From the NCBI RefSeq assembly GCF_016806835.2, contig NZ_CP086111.1, positions 908,501 through 972,500 of the forward strand: DNA of 64,000 nt, in the 5' to 3' direction. The notes beneath the pieces were generated by a model, which had not been told where the DNA came from, did no database searches, and saw only the letters and a list, made by a program, of their open reading frames with translations. How positions within the stretch are numbered: position 1 is the first letter of the stretch; every line of letters begins with the position of its first letter. This document shows, one piece after another, positions 17,684-26,610 of this stretch. The stretch is from Skermanella rosea (lineage in GTDB: Bacteria > Pseudomonadota > Alphaproteobacteria > Azospirillales > Azospirillaceae). Position numbers and translations under genes: made by a program.

Positions 17684-18469
17684 TCAGGAGCCCAGCTTGT
17701 CGAGCACGCGGGCGAACTCGGCGATCGGCTGGGCGCCCACGATCTTTTCCGTGGTGTCGCCGCGCAGGATCACGAAGGTCGGCGTGGACTGGACCTGGTA
17801 CTTCTGCTCGGCCTCCAGCCGGCGCTCGATCAGCTTGTTGGCCAGCGCCTCGTTGCCCATGCAAGCCTGGAACTGCTGCTCGCCGACGCCGGCCAGCTTG
17901 CCGGTTTGGGCCAGGGCCTGGGTCGGATCGCTGGCGCCCGCCCATTTGTTCTGGCTCTTGAACAGCACGTCGAGGAAGCCGAAGTACCGCTCCGGGTTGG
18001 AGCAGCGGGCCAGCATGCTGGCCTGGAGCGCCGCCCGGTCGAACGGGAAGTCGCGGAAAACCAGCTTGGCCTTGCCGGTGTCGATATAGTCCTTCTTCAG
18101 CTGCGGCAGCGTGTTGGCGTGGAAGCTGGCGCAGTGCGGGCAGGTCAGCGAGGAATATTCCAGGATCGTGATCGGCGCGTTGGGGTCGCCCAGCACGCGC
18201 TCGCTCAGCGGGTCGTTCTTCTCGGCGGCCTGGGCCACCTGGGCCTGGGTCGCCTGGCCCTGGGCGAGTTGGGCCTGGACCACCTGGGTCGGCTTGGGCG
18301 TGGAGTCGTCGTCCGGGACGGTCCCGGCCTGCGCGGGCGCGATGACTTCGGGTGCCGGTTTCTCCTTGGCGATGACGCCGGTGTTCACGAGGCCGACGCC
18401 GGCCCCAACAGCGACCACGGCGACCATGGCCAATCCCAGCATATAGCGGCGCAAGATGCCCTCCTGCAT
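17684..18469 (-). CDS. Periplasmic DsbA-family thiol:disulfide oxidoreductase
   Basis: 261 residues. A membrane anchor or uncleaved signal (about 10-30) is followed by a Gln/Ala-rich linker and a thioredoxin fold with an all-helical insert. The active site is Cys110-Pro-His-Cys113 (EYSSLTCPHCASFH), and the cis-proline loop is QSTPTFVI near 230. It should catalyse disulfide exchange in the periplasm; CPHC is the DsbA-type sequence. It is read with DUF721 (69 nt upstream) and smc (58 nt downstream), the order conserved across alphaproteobacteria. Confidence 0.88.
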   Translation of the reverse strand: MQEGILRRYMLGLAMVAVVAVGAGVGLVNTGVIAKEKPAPEVIAPAQAGTVPDDDSTPKPTQVVQAQLAQGQATQAQVAQAAEKNDPLSERVLGDPNAPITILEYSSLTCPHCASFHANTLPQLKKDYIDTGKAKLVFRDFPFDRAALQASMLARCSNPERYFGFLDVLFKSQNKWAGASDPTQALAQTGKLAGVGEQQFQACMGNEALANKLIERRLEAEQKYQVQSTPTFVILRGDTTEKIVGAQPIAEFARVLDKLGS

Positions 18470-18538
18470 ACAAGAGCTAGTGAGTATAAGGTCGGCCTAC
18501 CCGATCGGGCAAGCACTGGACGGGGTAAGGGGGCGGGC

Positions 18539-19003
18539 TCAGGATCCCGTCTTGGCGTGGATCGCCCTTCCGAGCCGCACCAGCGCGTCGCGCAGGGTGG
18601 GATCCTCGATCGGGCCTGCCGCCCGCTGGATGTCGGCCTCCTCCTCCGGCGTCATAGGGCGCTGGATCTTGGGGCGACGCGGCGCACCGGGCAGGGGGCC
18701 CTGGATCAGCTTGATCCGGTCGACGGCCCGGTAGCCGAAGAAGGCGTTGATCCGCTCGATCACCTGGGGTTCGGAGTGCTGGACGTCGAGCGCCGCGGCG
18801 CCGGAAACCTTCAGGTGCAGCGTGGCCCCCTCGCGCTGGCCGGGCGGGAAGGCCAGCTTCTGGGGCAGGGTGCTTCGGGCCAGTTCCGGCCCCATGATGG
18901 TCGGCCAGTCCGTGATCAGGGTGCCGAACGCCATGCCGCGCTTGCCCAGCGCCTTGCCGGCCACCTTGGGCACGATTCTGGCGAGAGGGCGGGGGGCTGC
19001 CAT
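18539..19003 (-). CDS. DUF721 (DciA-like) protein
   Basis: 154 residues from ATG 19003, with GGAG 9 nt upstream; longer forms starting near 19114 would overlap mutY and have no good signal. The DUF721 core (about 10-100) includes AFGTLITDWPTIMGPELARST and EGATLHLKVSGAAALDVQHSE with QVIERINAFFG. DUF721 proteins include DciA, a helicase loader, and the family is usually predicted to bind nucleic acids. It is divergent from mutY over 109 nt. The exact role in alphaproteobacteria is not established. Confidence 0.8.
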   Translation of the reverse strand: MAAPRPLARIVPKVAGKALGKRGMAFGTLITDWPTIMGPELARSTLPQKLAFPPGQREGATLHLKVSGAAALDVQHSEPQVIERINAFFGYRAVDRIKLIQGPLPGAPRRPKIQRPMTPEEEADIQRAAGPIEDPTLRDALVRLGRAIHAKTGS

Positions 19004-19112
19004 TGGGGGATCTCCGAAACGTGAGGGACTGAAGCGGGTGGGTAAACGGAGCGCAGAGATTATTCTCATCGAAGCTATTGTTAAAGCACCTGTTGCGGGG
19101 CGACAACACACC

Positions 19113-20243
19113 ATGACATTGCACTCGGAACCAAGCCTTTTCCCCGCGCCGCCGGCCCGGACCCTGGAACCGGACGAACTGGCCCGGTCGATGCTGGGCT
19201 GGTACGACCGCCATCGGCGCGTGCTGCCCTGGCGCGCGCCGGCCGGCAGGACCGCCGACCCCTACCATGTCTGGCTGTCGGAGATCATGCTGCAGCAGAC
19301 CACGGTCGTCACCGTCGGATCCTATTTCCAGGAGTTCCTGCGGCGCTGGCCTACCGTCACCGATCTGGCGGCGGCCGACCTGGACGCCGTCCTCCATGCC
19401 TGGGCGGGGCTCGGCTACTATGCCCGGGCGCGCAACCTGCACAAGTGCGCCCGGGTGGTGGCCGACCGGTACGGCGGCCGGTTTCCCGATAATGAACAGG
19501 AATTGCGGCAACTTCCGGGCATCGGCGCCTATACCGCCGCGGCCGTCGCCGCCATCGCCTTCGACCGCCGCGCCACCGTGCTGGACGGCAACGTGGAGCG
19601 GGTCATGGCGCGGCTCTTCGCGGTCGAGGAGCCGCTGCCGGGCTCCAAGGAGAAGCTCCGCGCGCTGGCCGACACCATCACGCCGGACCGGCGCTCCGGC
19701 GACTACGCCCAGGCCGTGATGGACCTGGGCGCCACGGTCTGCACGCCGCGCAAGCCGAGATGCCCGCAATGCCCCTGGCACGACGGCTGCGCCGCACGGG
19801 CGGCCGGCATCGCCGAATCGCTGCCGCGCAAGACGCCCAAGGCGGACAAGCCGACCCGCCGCGGCACGGCGTTCTGGCTGCTCAACCCCGACGGCGCGGT
19901 GCTGCTGCGCCGCCGCCCCGAGAGCGGATTGCTGGGCGGCATGATCGAGGTGCCGTCGGGCGACTGGCTGGAGCGGCCGGCCCAGAGCCTGGCCGCCGCG
20001 TCGGTCCAGGCGCCGTTTGCTGCGTCCTGGCGGCTGCTGCCGGGGCTGGTCCGCCATACCTTCACCCATTTTCACCTGGAACTTCAGGTCGCGGCGGCTC
20101 GACTCGGCGCCGGGGATTGCGACGGCTGGAAGCGGGCCGACGGCATCTGGGTGCCGGTCGACCGGCTGTCGGAGCACGCCGTTCCCACGGTGATGCGCAA
20201 GGTGGTACGGCATGCGCTGGGCAGCATTGGAGTTCCCGAATGA
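19113..20243 (+). CDS. mutY: A/G-specific adenine DNA glycosylase
   Basis: 376 residues from ATG 19113. The HhH-GPD glycosylase domain has the catalytic Glu in SEIMLQQT, the hairpin LPGIGAYTAAAVAAIAF and catalytic Asp in VLDGNVERV. A 4Fe-4S loop with exact spacing C-x6-C-x2-C-x5-C follows (VCTPRKPRCPQCPWHDGC). The C-terminal half is a NUDIX-like 8-oxoG recognition domain. It removes A mispaired with 8-oxoG. Its stop overlaps the start of the VWA gene (ATGA), so the two are translated together. Confidence 0.95.
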   Translation: MTLHSEPSLFPAPPARTLEPDELARSMLGWYDRHRRVLPWRAPAGRTADPYHVWLSEIMLQQTTVVTVGSYFQEFLRRWPTVTDLAAADLDAVLHAWAGLGYYARARNLHKCARVVADRYGGRFPDNEQELRQLPGIGAYTAAAVAAIAFDRRATVLDGNVERVMARLFAVEEPLPGSKEKLRALADTITPDRRSGDYAQAVMDLGATVCTPRKPRCPQCPWHDGCAARAAGIAESLPRKTPKADKPTRRGTAFWLLNPDGAVLLRRRPESGLLGGMIEVPSGDWLERPAQSLAAASVQAPFAASWRLLPGLVRHTFTHFHLELQVAAARLGAGDCDGWKRADGIWVPVDRLSEHAVPTVMRKVVRHALGSIGVPE

Positions 20244-20956
20244 TCCTCATCCGAAGCCTGGCCGCGGCCGTTCTCCTGCTGCTGGCCGGCGCCGCCGCAC
20301 GGGCGGACCAGCAGCCGGTCGACCTTGAACTGGTGATGGCCGTGGACGCGTCGGGCAGCATCACGACGGGCGCGCTGGAGTTCCAGCTGCGCGGCCACGC
20401 CGCCGCCTTCCGAAGCGCCGAGGTGGCGGAGTCCCTGACCGTCGGCGGCACCCGGTCGGTCGCCGTCACGCTGGTGCAGTGGGCGGGTCCCAACACGCTG
20501 GAGACCGTGGTGCCCTGGACGCGCGTCGCCGACGCCGCCGACGCCAAGGGCTTCGCCGACCGCATCGGCGCGGCGACGCGACCTCCCCTGGACGGCAGCA
20601 CCGCGATGGGCAGCGCCATCGACCGGGCCGCCGGCCTGTTCGACGGCAACGGCTTCGACGCGCCGCGCCGCGTCATCGACATCTCCAGCAACGGATTCAG
20701 CAACAGCGGCGTGGACGTCGAGGGTGCCCGCGACCGCGCCGTGGCTCGGGGCGTCACCATCAACGCCCTCGCGATCCTGGACGAGTACGACTGGCTGGAG
20801 GAGTACTACGCGGAGAGCGTCATCGGCGGTCCGTTCTCCTTCGTCCGCACCGCCGAGAACCGCGACAGCTTCGCCGACGCCATCCTCCGCAAGCTGGTGG
20901 AGGAGATCGCGGGCGGGGACGGGGTGCCGGAACGGCGGCGGCTGGCGGCGCGCTGA
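20240..20956 (+). CDS. DUF1194 von Willebrand factor A domain protein, secreted
   Basis: 238 residues from ATG 20240, which overlaps the mutY stop. A signal peptide (about 1-22, cleavage after ARA) is followed by a VWA fold with the MIDAS motif DASGS (about 36-40) and the third-loop DGSTAMGSAID, then VIDISSNGFSNSG. The pattern is that of DUF1194, secreted VWA proteins of alphaproteobacteria of unknown function. The MIDAS is complete, so it likely binds a divalent metal and a protein ligand in the periplasm. Linkage to mutY appears positional rather than functional. Confidence 0.8.
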   Translation: MILIRSLAAAVLLLLAGAAARADQQPVDLELVMAVDASGSITTGALEFQLRGHAAAFRSAEVAESLTVGGTRSVAVTLVQWAGPNTLETVVPWTRVADAADAKGFADRIGAATRPPLDGSTAMGSAIDRAAGLFDGNGFDAPRRVIDISSNGFSNSGVDVEGARDRAVARGVTINALAILDEYDWLEEYYAESVIGGPFSFVRTAENRDSFADAILRKLVEEIAGGDGVPERRRLAAR

Positions 20957-20982
20957 TCAACCGGCCCACCCGCCGGGGGAGA

Positions 20983-21981
20983 TCACCGCGCACCTTGGGC
21001 GTCGCTCGCCAGCACCGTCTCCTCCGTCCGCTTCGGCTTGGGGTCGGTAGGCGTCCGGCCGGGCGGGATCAGGCCGTCGCGCTGGCGCAACAGGTTGTGG
21101 ATCGCGGTCGCCGCGACCGCCGCCTGGCCCATGGAGACGGAGATCTGGTTCAGCCCCTCCACCACGTCGCCCACGGCATAGAAGCCGGGGACGGAGGTTT
21201 GACAGTGGCTGTCCACGACCAGGCGGCCCTGGTTGTTCATCTCGGCGCCGAGCTGGCCGGCCAGCGTCGAGCGGGCCAGCGTGCCGAGGGCTGAATAGAG
21301 CGTGTCGAAGGCAAGCTCCGTGCCGCTCTTCAGGATCACCTTGGTGATCCGGCCGGCCTCCTCGGTCACCCGCTCCACCTGCTCCTCGACGATCGCGATG
21401 CCCAGGTCCGACAGCTTGGCCCGATCGTCGGCCGTCAGGTTCATCGGCGTGCCCAGCGTCAGCAGGGTCAGGTCCGACGTGTAGCCTCGGATGAACAGCA
21501 CCTCGCCCAGGGCGTCGCGGCCGTGGCCGATCACCGCCACCTTGCGGTCGATCACCTCGTAGGCGTCGCAGATCGGGCAGACGCGGATCAGGCCGCGCTG
21601 GACCGTGTCGAACAGGTTGGGCAGGCGGGGCTGGTCGTCGATCACGCCGGTGGCGAGGATGACGGTCTCGGCGTCAAGCTCGGTGCCGTCGGCGGTGGTG
21701 GCCCGGAAGCCGTGCTCGCCCAGGCGGCGCAGCGAGGCGATCGAGCCGGTCTCGATGCGGGTCCCGTACTGCCGGGCCTGGCACCGCATCCGCTCCAAAA
21801 GCTCGATGCCGTTGATGCCCTCCATGAAGCCGGCATGGTTATGGGAGGTCGGGATCCAGGCGCAGCGGCTTTTGTCCTCGTCCACCACCAGGATGCTGCG
21901 CCTGAAACGCACGAGGTAGATGGCGGCCGTCAGTCCGCCGGGTCCGCCGCCGACGATCAGACAATCGAGCATGCCGGTCAT
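20983..21981 (-). CDS. Thioredoxin-reductase-like FAD/NAD(P)-dependent oxidoreductase
   Basis: 332 residues from ATG 21981 (ATG 21972 is an alternative). FAD motif GGGPGGLTAAIYL (about 11-23), active-site Cys135-Pro-Ile-Cys138, NAD(P) motif VIGHGRDALG (150-159) and the C-terminal FAD-binding YAVGDVVEGLNQISVSMGQAA are those of low-molecular-weight thioredoxin reductase relatives. The nucleotide motif is GxGxxA-like with Asp in place of the usual small residue, and CPIC replaces the common CATC, so the partner may be something other than thioredoxin. It lies 122 nt downstream of malate synthase, same strand. Confidence 0.82.
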   Translation of the reverse strand: MTGMLDCLIVGGGPGGLTAAIYLVRFRRSILVVDEDKSRCAWIPTSHNHAGFMEGINGIELLERMRCQARQYGTRIETGSIASLRRLGEHGFRATTADGTELDAETVILATGVIDDQPRLPNLFDTVQRGLIRVCPICDAYEVIDRKVAVIGHGRDALGEVLFIRGYTSDLTLLTLGTPMNLTADDRAKLSDLGIAIVEEQVERVTEEAGRITKVILKSGTELAFDTLYSALGTLARSTLAGQLGAEMNNQGRLVVDSHCQTSVPGFYAVGDVVEGLNQISVSMGQAAVAATAIHNLLRQRDGLIPPGRTPTDPKPKRTEETVLASDAQGAR

Positions 21982-22103
21982 GGTTCTTTCGACTCCAACG
22001 CTATGGCTGAAGCCATCAACGGGACTCGGTGCCGGCCGTTCCCGGTTAGTTTGGGTGGGGTGACGCGCGGTTCCGGGGCCGCGCGTCACCCAACAGGCCG
22101 GGA

Positions 22104-24317
22104 TCAGCCGGCCAGCCTGGCCTTCAGCTCGCGCCGCCGCCGGTGCAGGACCGGCTCGGTGTAGCCGTTGGGCTGCTCGCGGCCCTTCAGGACGAGGTCG
22201 AGGGCGGCCTGGAAGGCGATGCTGCCGTCGAAGTCGTCGGCCATCGGACGGTAGTCCGGGTCGCCGGCGTTCTGCCGGTCGACCACCGCGGCCATCCGCC
22301 TCATCGTCTCGATCACCTGTTCTTCCGAGCAGATGCCGTGGCGCAGCCAGTTGGCGATATGCTGGCTGGAGATGCGGAGAGTCGCGCGGTCCTCCATCAG
22401 CCCGACATTGTTGATGTCGGGCACCTTGGAGCAGCCGACGCCCTGGTCGATCCAGCGGACCACGTAGCCCAGGATGCCCTGCGCGTTGTTGTCCAGCTCC
22501 TGCTGGATCGCCTCGGGCGTCCAGTTCGGCCGCTCGACCAGCGGGATGGTCAGGATGTCGTCCACCGTGGCCCGCTTCTTACCGGCAAGCTCGGCCTGGC
22601 GGGCGGCCACGTCGACCTTGTGGTAGTGCAGCGCATGGAGCGTCGCGGCGGTGGGCGAGGGGACCCAGGCGGTGTTGGCGCCGGCCTGCGGGTGGCCGAT
22701 CTTGGTCGCCAGCATCTCGGCCATGCGGTCGGGCATCGCCCACATGCCCTTGCCGATCTGGGCCTTGCCCTTCAGCCCGGCGGCAAGGCCGGTATCGACG
22801 TTCCAGTCCTCGTAGGCCTTGATCCAGTTGGCGCCCTTCATGTCGCCCTTGCGCAGCACGGCGCCGGCTTCCATGCAGGTATGGATCTCGTCGCCGGTGC
22901 GGTCCAGGAACCCGGTGTTGATGAAGGCGACGCGGTGCTTGGCGGCGCGGATGCACTCCTTGAGGTTCACCGTGGTGCGGCGCTCCTCGTCCATGATGCC
23001 CATCTTGACCGTGTACTTGGGCAGGCCCAGCGCGTCCTCGACCCGGCCGAACAGCTCGTCGGCGAAGGCCACTTCCTCGGGGCCGTGCATCTTGGGCTTC
23101 ACGATGTATAGCGAGCCGGCGCGGCTGTTGCGGAGGTCCCCTTCGCCCTTCTTCAGGTCGTGCATCGCGATCAGTGTCGTGAAGACCGCGTCCAGGATGC
23201 CTTCCGGCGCCTCGCCGCCGTCCTTGAGCTTGACCGCGTCGATGGTCATCAGGTGGCCGACGTTGCGCACCAGCATCAGGCTGCGGCCGGGCAGGGTCAG
23301 GGTGCCGCCGTCGGGCTTGGTATAGGTGCGGTCCGGGTTCAGCCGGCGCTCGATCCGCTTGCCGCCCTTCTCCAGGGTGGCGGTGAGCTTGCCGGTCATC
23401 AGGCCGAGCCAGTTGCGGTAGACGGTGACCTTGTCCTCCGCATCGACCGCGGCGACAGAGTCCTCGCAGTCCATGATGGTGGTCAGCGCGGATTCCGCCA
23501 CGACGTCGGCGATGCCGGCCGGGTCGTCCTTGCCGATGAAGTGCGAGCGGTCGAACCGGATCTCCAGGTGCAGGCCGTGGTTGGCCAGCAGCACGGCCGA
23601 CGGGGACTCCGCGTCGCCCTGGTATCCCGCGAACCGCGCAGGGTCCTTCAGGCCGGTGGTGCGGCCGCCCTTGAGCGTGACGGCCAGCTTGCCGCCCTCG
23701 ACGGCGTAGCCGGCGGCGTCGGCGTGGGAGCCGTCGGTCAGCGGGGCCGCCTCGTCCAACACCTGGCGCGCGAAGGCGATCACCTTGGCGCCGCGATGCG
23801 GATCATAGCCGCCGACCGGCGTCTTCTCGTCGTCGGAAGGGATGGCGTCGGTGCCGTACAGCGCGTCGTACAGGCTGCCCCAGCGGGCGTTCGCCGCGTT
23901 CAGCGCGTAGCGGGCGTTCATGACCGGGACGACCAGCTGCGGGCCGGCGATCGTCGAGATCTCCGGGTCGACGTCGGCGGTCGCGGCGGAGAAATCCTCG
24001 CCCTCGGGCAGCAGGTAGCCGATCTCGCGCAGGAAGGCCTTGTATTCCTCCAGGTCGATCGGACGGCCGCGGTGCTCGCCGTACCAGGCGTCGATCCTGG
24101 CCTGCAGCTCGTCGCGCCTGGCCAGAAGCGCGCGGTTCCGGGGAGTCAGGTCGTGCAGGATGGAGTCCAGTGCGGTCCACAGCTGGCTGGGCTCCACACC
24201 GGTTCCGGGCAGCGCTTCCTTCTCGATGAATTCGTGAAGCTCGGCGGCGACCTGAAGTCCGCCGATCTGGATCCATTCACTCAAAACCCCATCCTCCTGT
24301 ATTTCGTTCGTAATCAT
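22104..24317 (-). CDS. glcB: Malate synthase G
   Basis: 737 residues, about the usual length of the G isoform. It starts [22 protein letters not shown], typical of MSG, and carries [58 protein letters not shown] and the C-terminal [23 protein letters not shown] catalytic segment. It condenses glyoxylate and acetyl-CoA to malate, in the glyoxylate/glycolate route. Isocitrate lyase and glycolate oxidase genes are not in view, so it is a stand-alone gene here. Confidence 0.96.
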   Translation of the reverse strand: MITNEIQEDGVLSEWIQIGGLQVAAELHEFIEKEALPGTGVEPSQLWTALDSILHDLTPRNRALLARRDELQARIDAWYGEHRGRPIDLEEYKAFLREIGYLLPEGEDFSAATADVDPEISTIAGPQLVVPVMNARYALNAANARWGSLYDALYGTDAIPSDDEKTPVGGYDPHRGAKVIAFARQVLDEAAPLTDGSHADAAGYAVEGGKLAVTLKGGRTTGLKDPARFAGYQGDAESPSAVLLANHGLHLEIRFDRSHFIGKDDPAGIADVVAESALTTIMDCEDSVAAVDAEDKVTVYRNWLGLMTGKLTATLEKGGKRIERRLNPDRTYTKPDGGTLTLPGRSLMLVRNVGHLMTIDAVKLKDGGEAPEGILDAVFTTLIAMHDLKKGEGDLRNSRAGSLYIVKPKMHGPEEVAFADELFGRVEDALGLPKYTVKMGIMDEERRTTVNLKECIRAAKHRVAFINTGFLDRTGDEIHTCMEAGAVLRKGDMKGANWIKAYEDWNVDTGLAAGLKGKAQIGKGMWAMPDRMAEMLATKIGHPQAGANTAWVPSPTAATLHALHYHKVDVAARQAELAGKKRATVDDILTIPLVERPNWTPEAIQQELDNNAQGILGYVVRWIDQGVGCSKVPDINNVGLMEDRATLRISSQHIANWLRHGICSEEQVIETMRRMAAVVDRQNAGDPDYRPMADDFDGSIAFQAALDLVLKGREQPNGYTEPVLHRRRRELKARLAG

Positions 24318-24604
24318 GTCAACCCGTCCGGCACGCCGCCGGAGCGCATGCCCCGTATATAGTCAGGTCAAGCGTGTTTGTGCACCGCATCAACGTCAGA
24401 GTCAAAAATGCCGTCGGCATGGCTGCCGTTCCGCGGGTTGCGGCGGAGGTTGCGGCGCGGGCCGGCCGGGGTCTATAGCTGCCGGCGCGGGAGACCGGCG
24501 TTGCAAGTCCGGAACCGCTGCCCCACATCAACGCCACCGCCGCAGCTCCCCGGAGCCGGATCCCGGGGCTGCAACGCTCGAAATCACCATGGAGACGAGA
24601 GACC
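24318..24604. other. Intergenic region between glcB and the DUF2780 gene
   Basis: 287 nt between divergent genes. Apart from an AT-richer patch near 24300-24420 next to glcB, which probably carries its promoter, and a purine-rich sequence GGAGACGAGAGACC before the 24605 gene, I see nothing I can name. Confidence 0.4.
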
Positions 24605-25117
24605 ATGCGGCAATTCCCTTCCTCGCGGGTCCTGATGCTCGCTTCCGCCCTGTTGCTGGCCGTGGCGGCCGGCATGCCCCGCGCCGCGGACGCGGCCGAC
24701 GCCGGGGGGCTGGTCAACGCGCTGACGTCGCAGCTCGGCGTCAGCAAGCCCCAGGCGGAGGGGGGTGCCGGCGCGCTGTTCAACCTCGCCAAGCAGCGGA
24801 TGAACCCGGACCAGTTCGGGCAGGTCGAGAACCAGGTGCCCGGCATCGGCGGGCTGATGGGCGCCGCGCCCGGCGGGGCGAATAGCGGCGGATCGGATGG
24901 CGGCGGCTTGGCCGGCATGGCGTCCGGCGCGCTCGGCGGCATGGGAGGCGGGAGCGGCGGCGGCCTCGGTGCCCTGGCCCCGCTGGCAGGCTCCTTCTCG
25001 TCCCTCGGCCTGTCGCCGGACATGGCGACCAAATTCCTGCCGGTGGTCCTGGAATATCTCAACTCCAGCGGCGGGGGCGGTGCCGCCGGACTGCTCAAGG
25101 GCGCGCTGACGGGCTGA
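24605..25117 (+). CDS. Secreted DUF2780-type protein
   Basis: 170 residues. A signal peptide (about 1-31, cleavage near ADA) is followed by GLVNALTSQLGVSKPQAEGGAGALFNLAKQRM and PGIGGLMGAAPGG, the pattern of the DUF2780/VcgC-VcgE family, then a Gly/Ser-rich linker (about 80-125) and a helical end (LSPDMATKFLPVVLEYL). These are small periplasmic or outer-surface proteins of unknown function. GGAG lies about 10 nt before the ATG. It is followed by an unrelated-looking gene 34 nt downstream. Confidence 0.7.
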   Translation: MRQFPSSRVLMLASALLLAVAAGMPRAADAADAGGLVNALTSQLGVSKPQAEGGAGALFNLAKQRMNPDQFGQVENQVPGIGGLMGAAPGGANSGGSDGGGLAGMASGALGGMGGGSGGGLGALAPLAGSFSSLGLSPDMATKFLPVVLEYLNSSGGGGAAGLLKGALTG

Positions 25118-25150
25118 CGGGCGCAGGCCGGCGCAGGGGCGCGCGATCAC

Positions 25151-25642
25151 ATGCTTGCGGTCCTCGCGCACGAACTGGTGCCGGCCTCGGCGCTTCCGGA
25201 CGCGTTCCGCGCCCTGCTGGACCACGGGCGATCCATGACCGCCGTGCTGACCGACCATTGGCGGGCCGACATCGTCGCCGAGGTCGCCAGTCACGACATG
25301 GCCGGCGAACTGGCGGCGCTGGTCCGGCGGGTCGTCCTGATGACGGAGCCCGGCCGCCTGCCGGTCGAGATCGCCGAGATCCGGGTGGAGCCCGGCGCGC
25401 TGGACGGCGCGCTCCTGCGAAGGCTCGCCGGGACTTCGGTTCCGTTCGGCAAGTCGCTTCAGCGGGAGGGGATCGCTTTCGCCACCGAGCCGGTCGCGTT
25501 CTTCAGGGTGACCGCGGCCGGAGCCCTGGCCGAGGCCGGGCGGGTGGAGGAGGGCACCGTCCTGTTCGGGCGGAAGGCCAGGCTGCTCGGCGGTGACGGC
25601 CGGCTGCTTGCCGAGACCGTGGAGATATTGCCGCGGGCCTGA
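25151..25642 (+). CDS. Chorismate-lyase/UTRA-fold-like protein
   Basis: 163 residues with no signal peptide. The order of conserved-looking blocks, SMTAVLTDHW, then VVLMTEPGRLPVEIAEIRV, then DGALLRRLAGTSVPFGKSLQREG, resembles the chorismate pyruvate-lyase/UTRA fold (UbiC-like). I assign the fold by eye only and cannot confirm a catalytic site. It could make 4-hydroxybenzoate from chorismate or simply bind a small ligand. It ends 8 nt before the converging glycosyltransferase-like gene. Confidence 0.5.
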   Translation: MLAVLAHELVPASALPDAFRALLDHGRSMTAVLTDHWRADIVAEVASHDMAGELAALVRRVVLMTEPGRLPVEIAEIRVEPGALDGALLRRLAGTSVPFGKSLQREGIAFATEPVAFFRVTAAGALAEAGRVEEGTVLFGRKARLLGGDGRLLAETVEILPRA

Positions 25643-25649
25643 GCCGCGC

Positions 25650-26270
25650 TCAGCCGAGGGCTCCGATCAGGCGGGCGACCTCCGCGGCGCGCGCCCGCCA
25701 CAGCGCCGAGCCCGTCTCCATCTCCTCGCGGGCCGAACCGGCCTGCGCCATGACGACCGTCTTGCCCGCCGGAAACCGGGCGGCCAGGGCGGGCGACGCC
25801 GTTATGATCAGGTCGGCCCGGCGGGCCAGCTCGCTTTCCAGCTGCTCCAGCGGGCAGTGGGCGGCCCCGTCGTGCCGAGCGAAATCGGTGTCGCAGTGAT
25901 AGACCACGGCATGCTCGTCCAGTTCGCCGACCGCGTCTATCGCCGTCGGGCGCGACGTCAGCAGGATCGGCCGGCGCAGGCCCAGCGCCGCCATGGCGGT
26001 GCGGATCTGGTGGCCCAGCAACTGCTGGTTGGCCGCCCTCGCGGCGGGGTCGGTCGGGAAGGGCAGCGTCAGCGGCGCCAGGATCCTGTCCGGCCGGTAG
26101 CCGTCCGCGGGCGACGCGCCCTTCAGGCGGGGGCAGGTGGGGCAGCAGCCGACGGTCGGTGAATTGACCCAGACCACCTTGCGTCCGGCGCCGAGATGGC
26201 GGACCAGATGATAGGTGCCGCTCGACGGCCAACCCCAGTTTTCCCCGAAGACGACAAGATCTATGCTCAT
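25650..26270 (-). CDS. Half-size glycosyltransferase-like protein (GT-B N-terminal domain only)
   Basis: 206 residues from ATG 26270 (GGGAG about 9 nt upstream). It begins like the N-terminal Rossmann half of TuaH/GT4-type glycosyltransferases: DLVVFGENWGWPSSGTYHLVRHL, VVWVNSP, VVYHCDTDF, then ELARRADLIITASPALAARFP. The nucleotide-sugar-binding C-terminal domain is missing; after VVMAQAGS the chain jumps to a final helix (SALWRARAAEVARLIGAL) like the last helix of full enzymes. It is either a degraded in-frame deletion or a compact, non-catalytic acceptor-binding protein. Confidence 0.55.
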   Translation of the reverse strand: MSIDLVVFGENWGWPSSGTYHLVRHLGAGRKVVWVNSPTVGCCPTCPRLKGASPADGYRPDRILAPLTLPFPTDPAARAANQQLLGHQIRTAMAALGLRRPILLTSRPTAIDAVGELDEHAVVYHCDTDFARHDGAAHCPLEQLESELARRADLIITASPALAARFPAGKTVVMAQAGSAREEMETGSALWRARAAEVARLIGALG

Positions 26271-26610
26271 GTCGCTGTGCTCCCAGTGAGTGCTATACTT
26301 GTCCTGTCCCGATTGCACGGATCGTGCCGTTCGGCCTAATACGGGAGGGGCATGGATTCCGCGGGCGGCAGGCGGTTCTGATTCGCGATTCGCAATTCAG
26401 ATTGCTTGAGGGGTCCGGCTCTTTCACAATTTTCTGCCGGGCGTGCGAATTGCCATCCGGAATGCGACGCGGCCGACCGTCCCGGAGCGGGAACGGGGCC
26501 GGGACATGCGTGTTCCTGCCCAGCCGGTCCCGAGACATGTATCCTGCATTGCCATGCGAACCTGCGCCGGCAACCTTAGATATCAGTACTTTCCCTTGGA
26601 CGAGCTTTTC
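26271..26610. other. Intergenic region between the half-GT gene and the SLC13 transporter
   Basis: 340 nt between divergent genes. It must hold both promoters. TATAGC (minus strand, near 26290) could be a -10 for the half-GT gene, and short repeats around CGATTCGCAATT at 26380-26400 are visible, but no convincing -35/-10 pair or gene is present. Open frames through here lack codon bias and a ribosome binding site. Confidence 0.4.

Noticed and set aside
14281..17961. A 1226-codon open frame on the + strand opposite smc.
   Set aside because: It is antisense to a complete, motif-perfect SMC and has no recognisable domain or ribosome binding site; long shadow frames are normal in DNA of this GC content.
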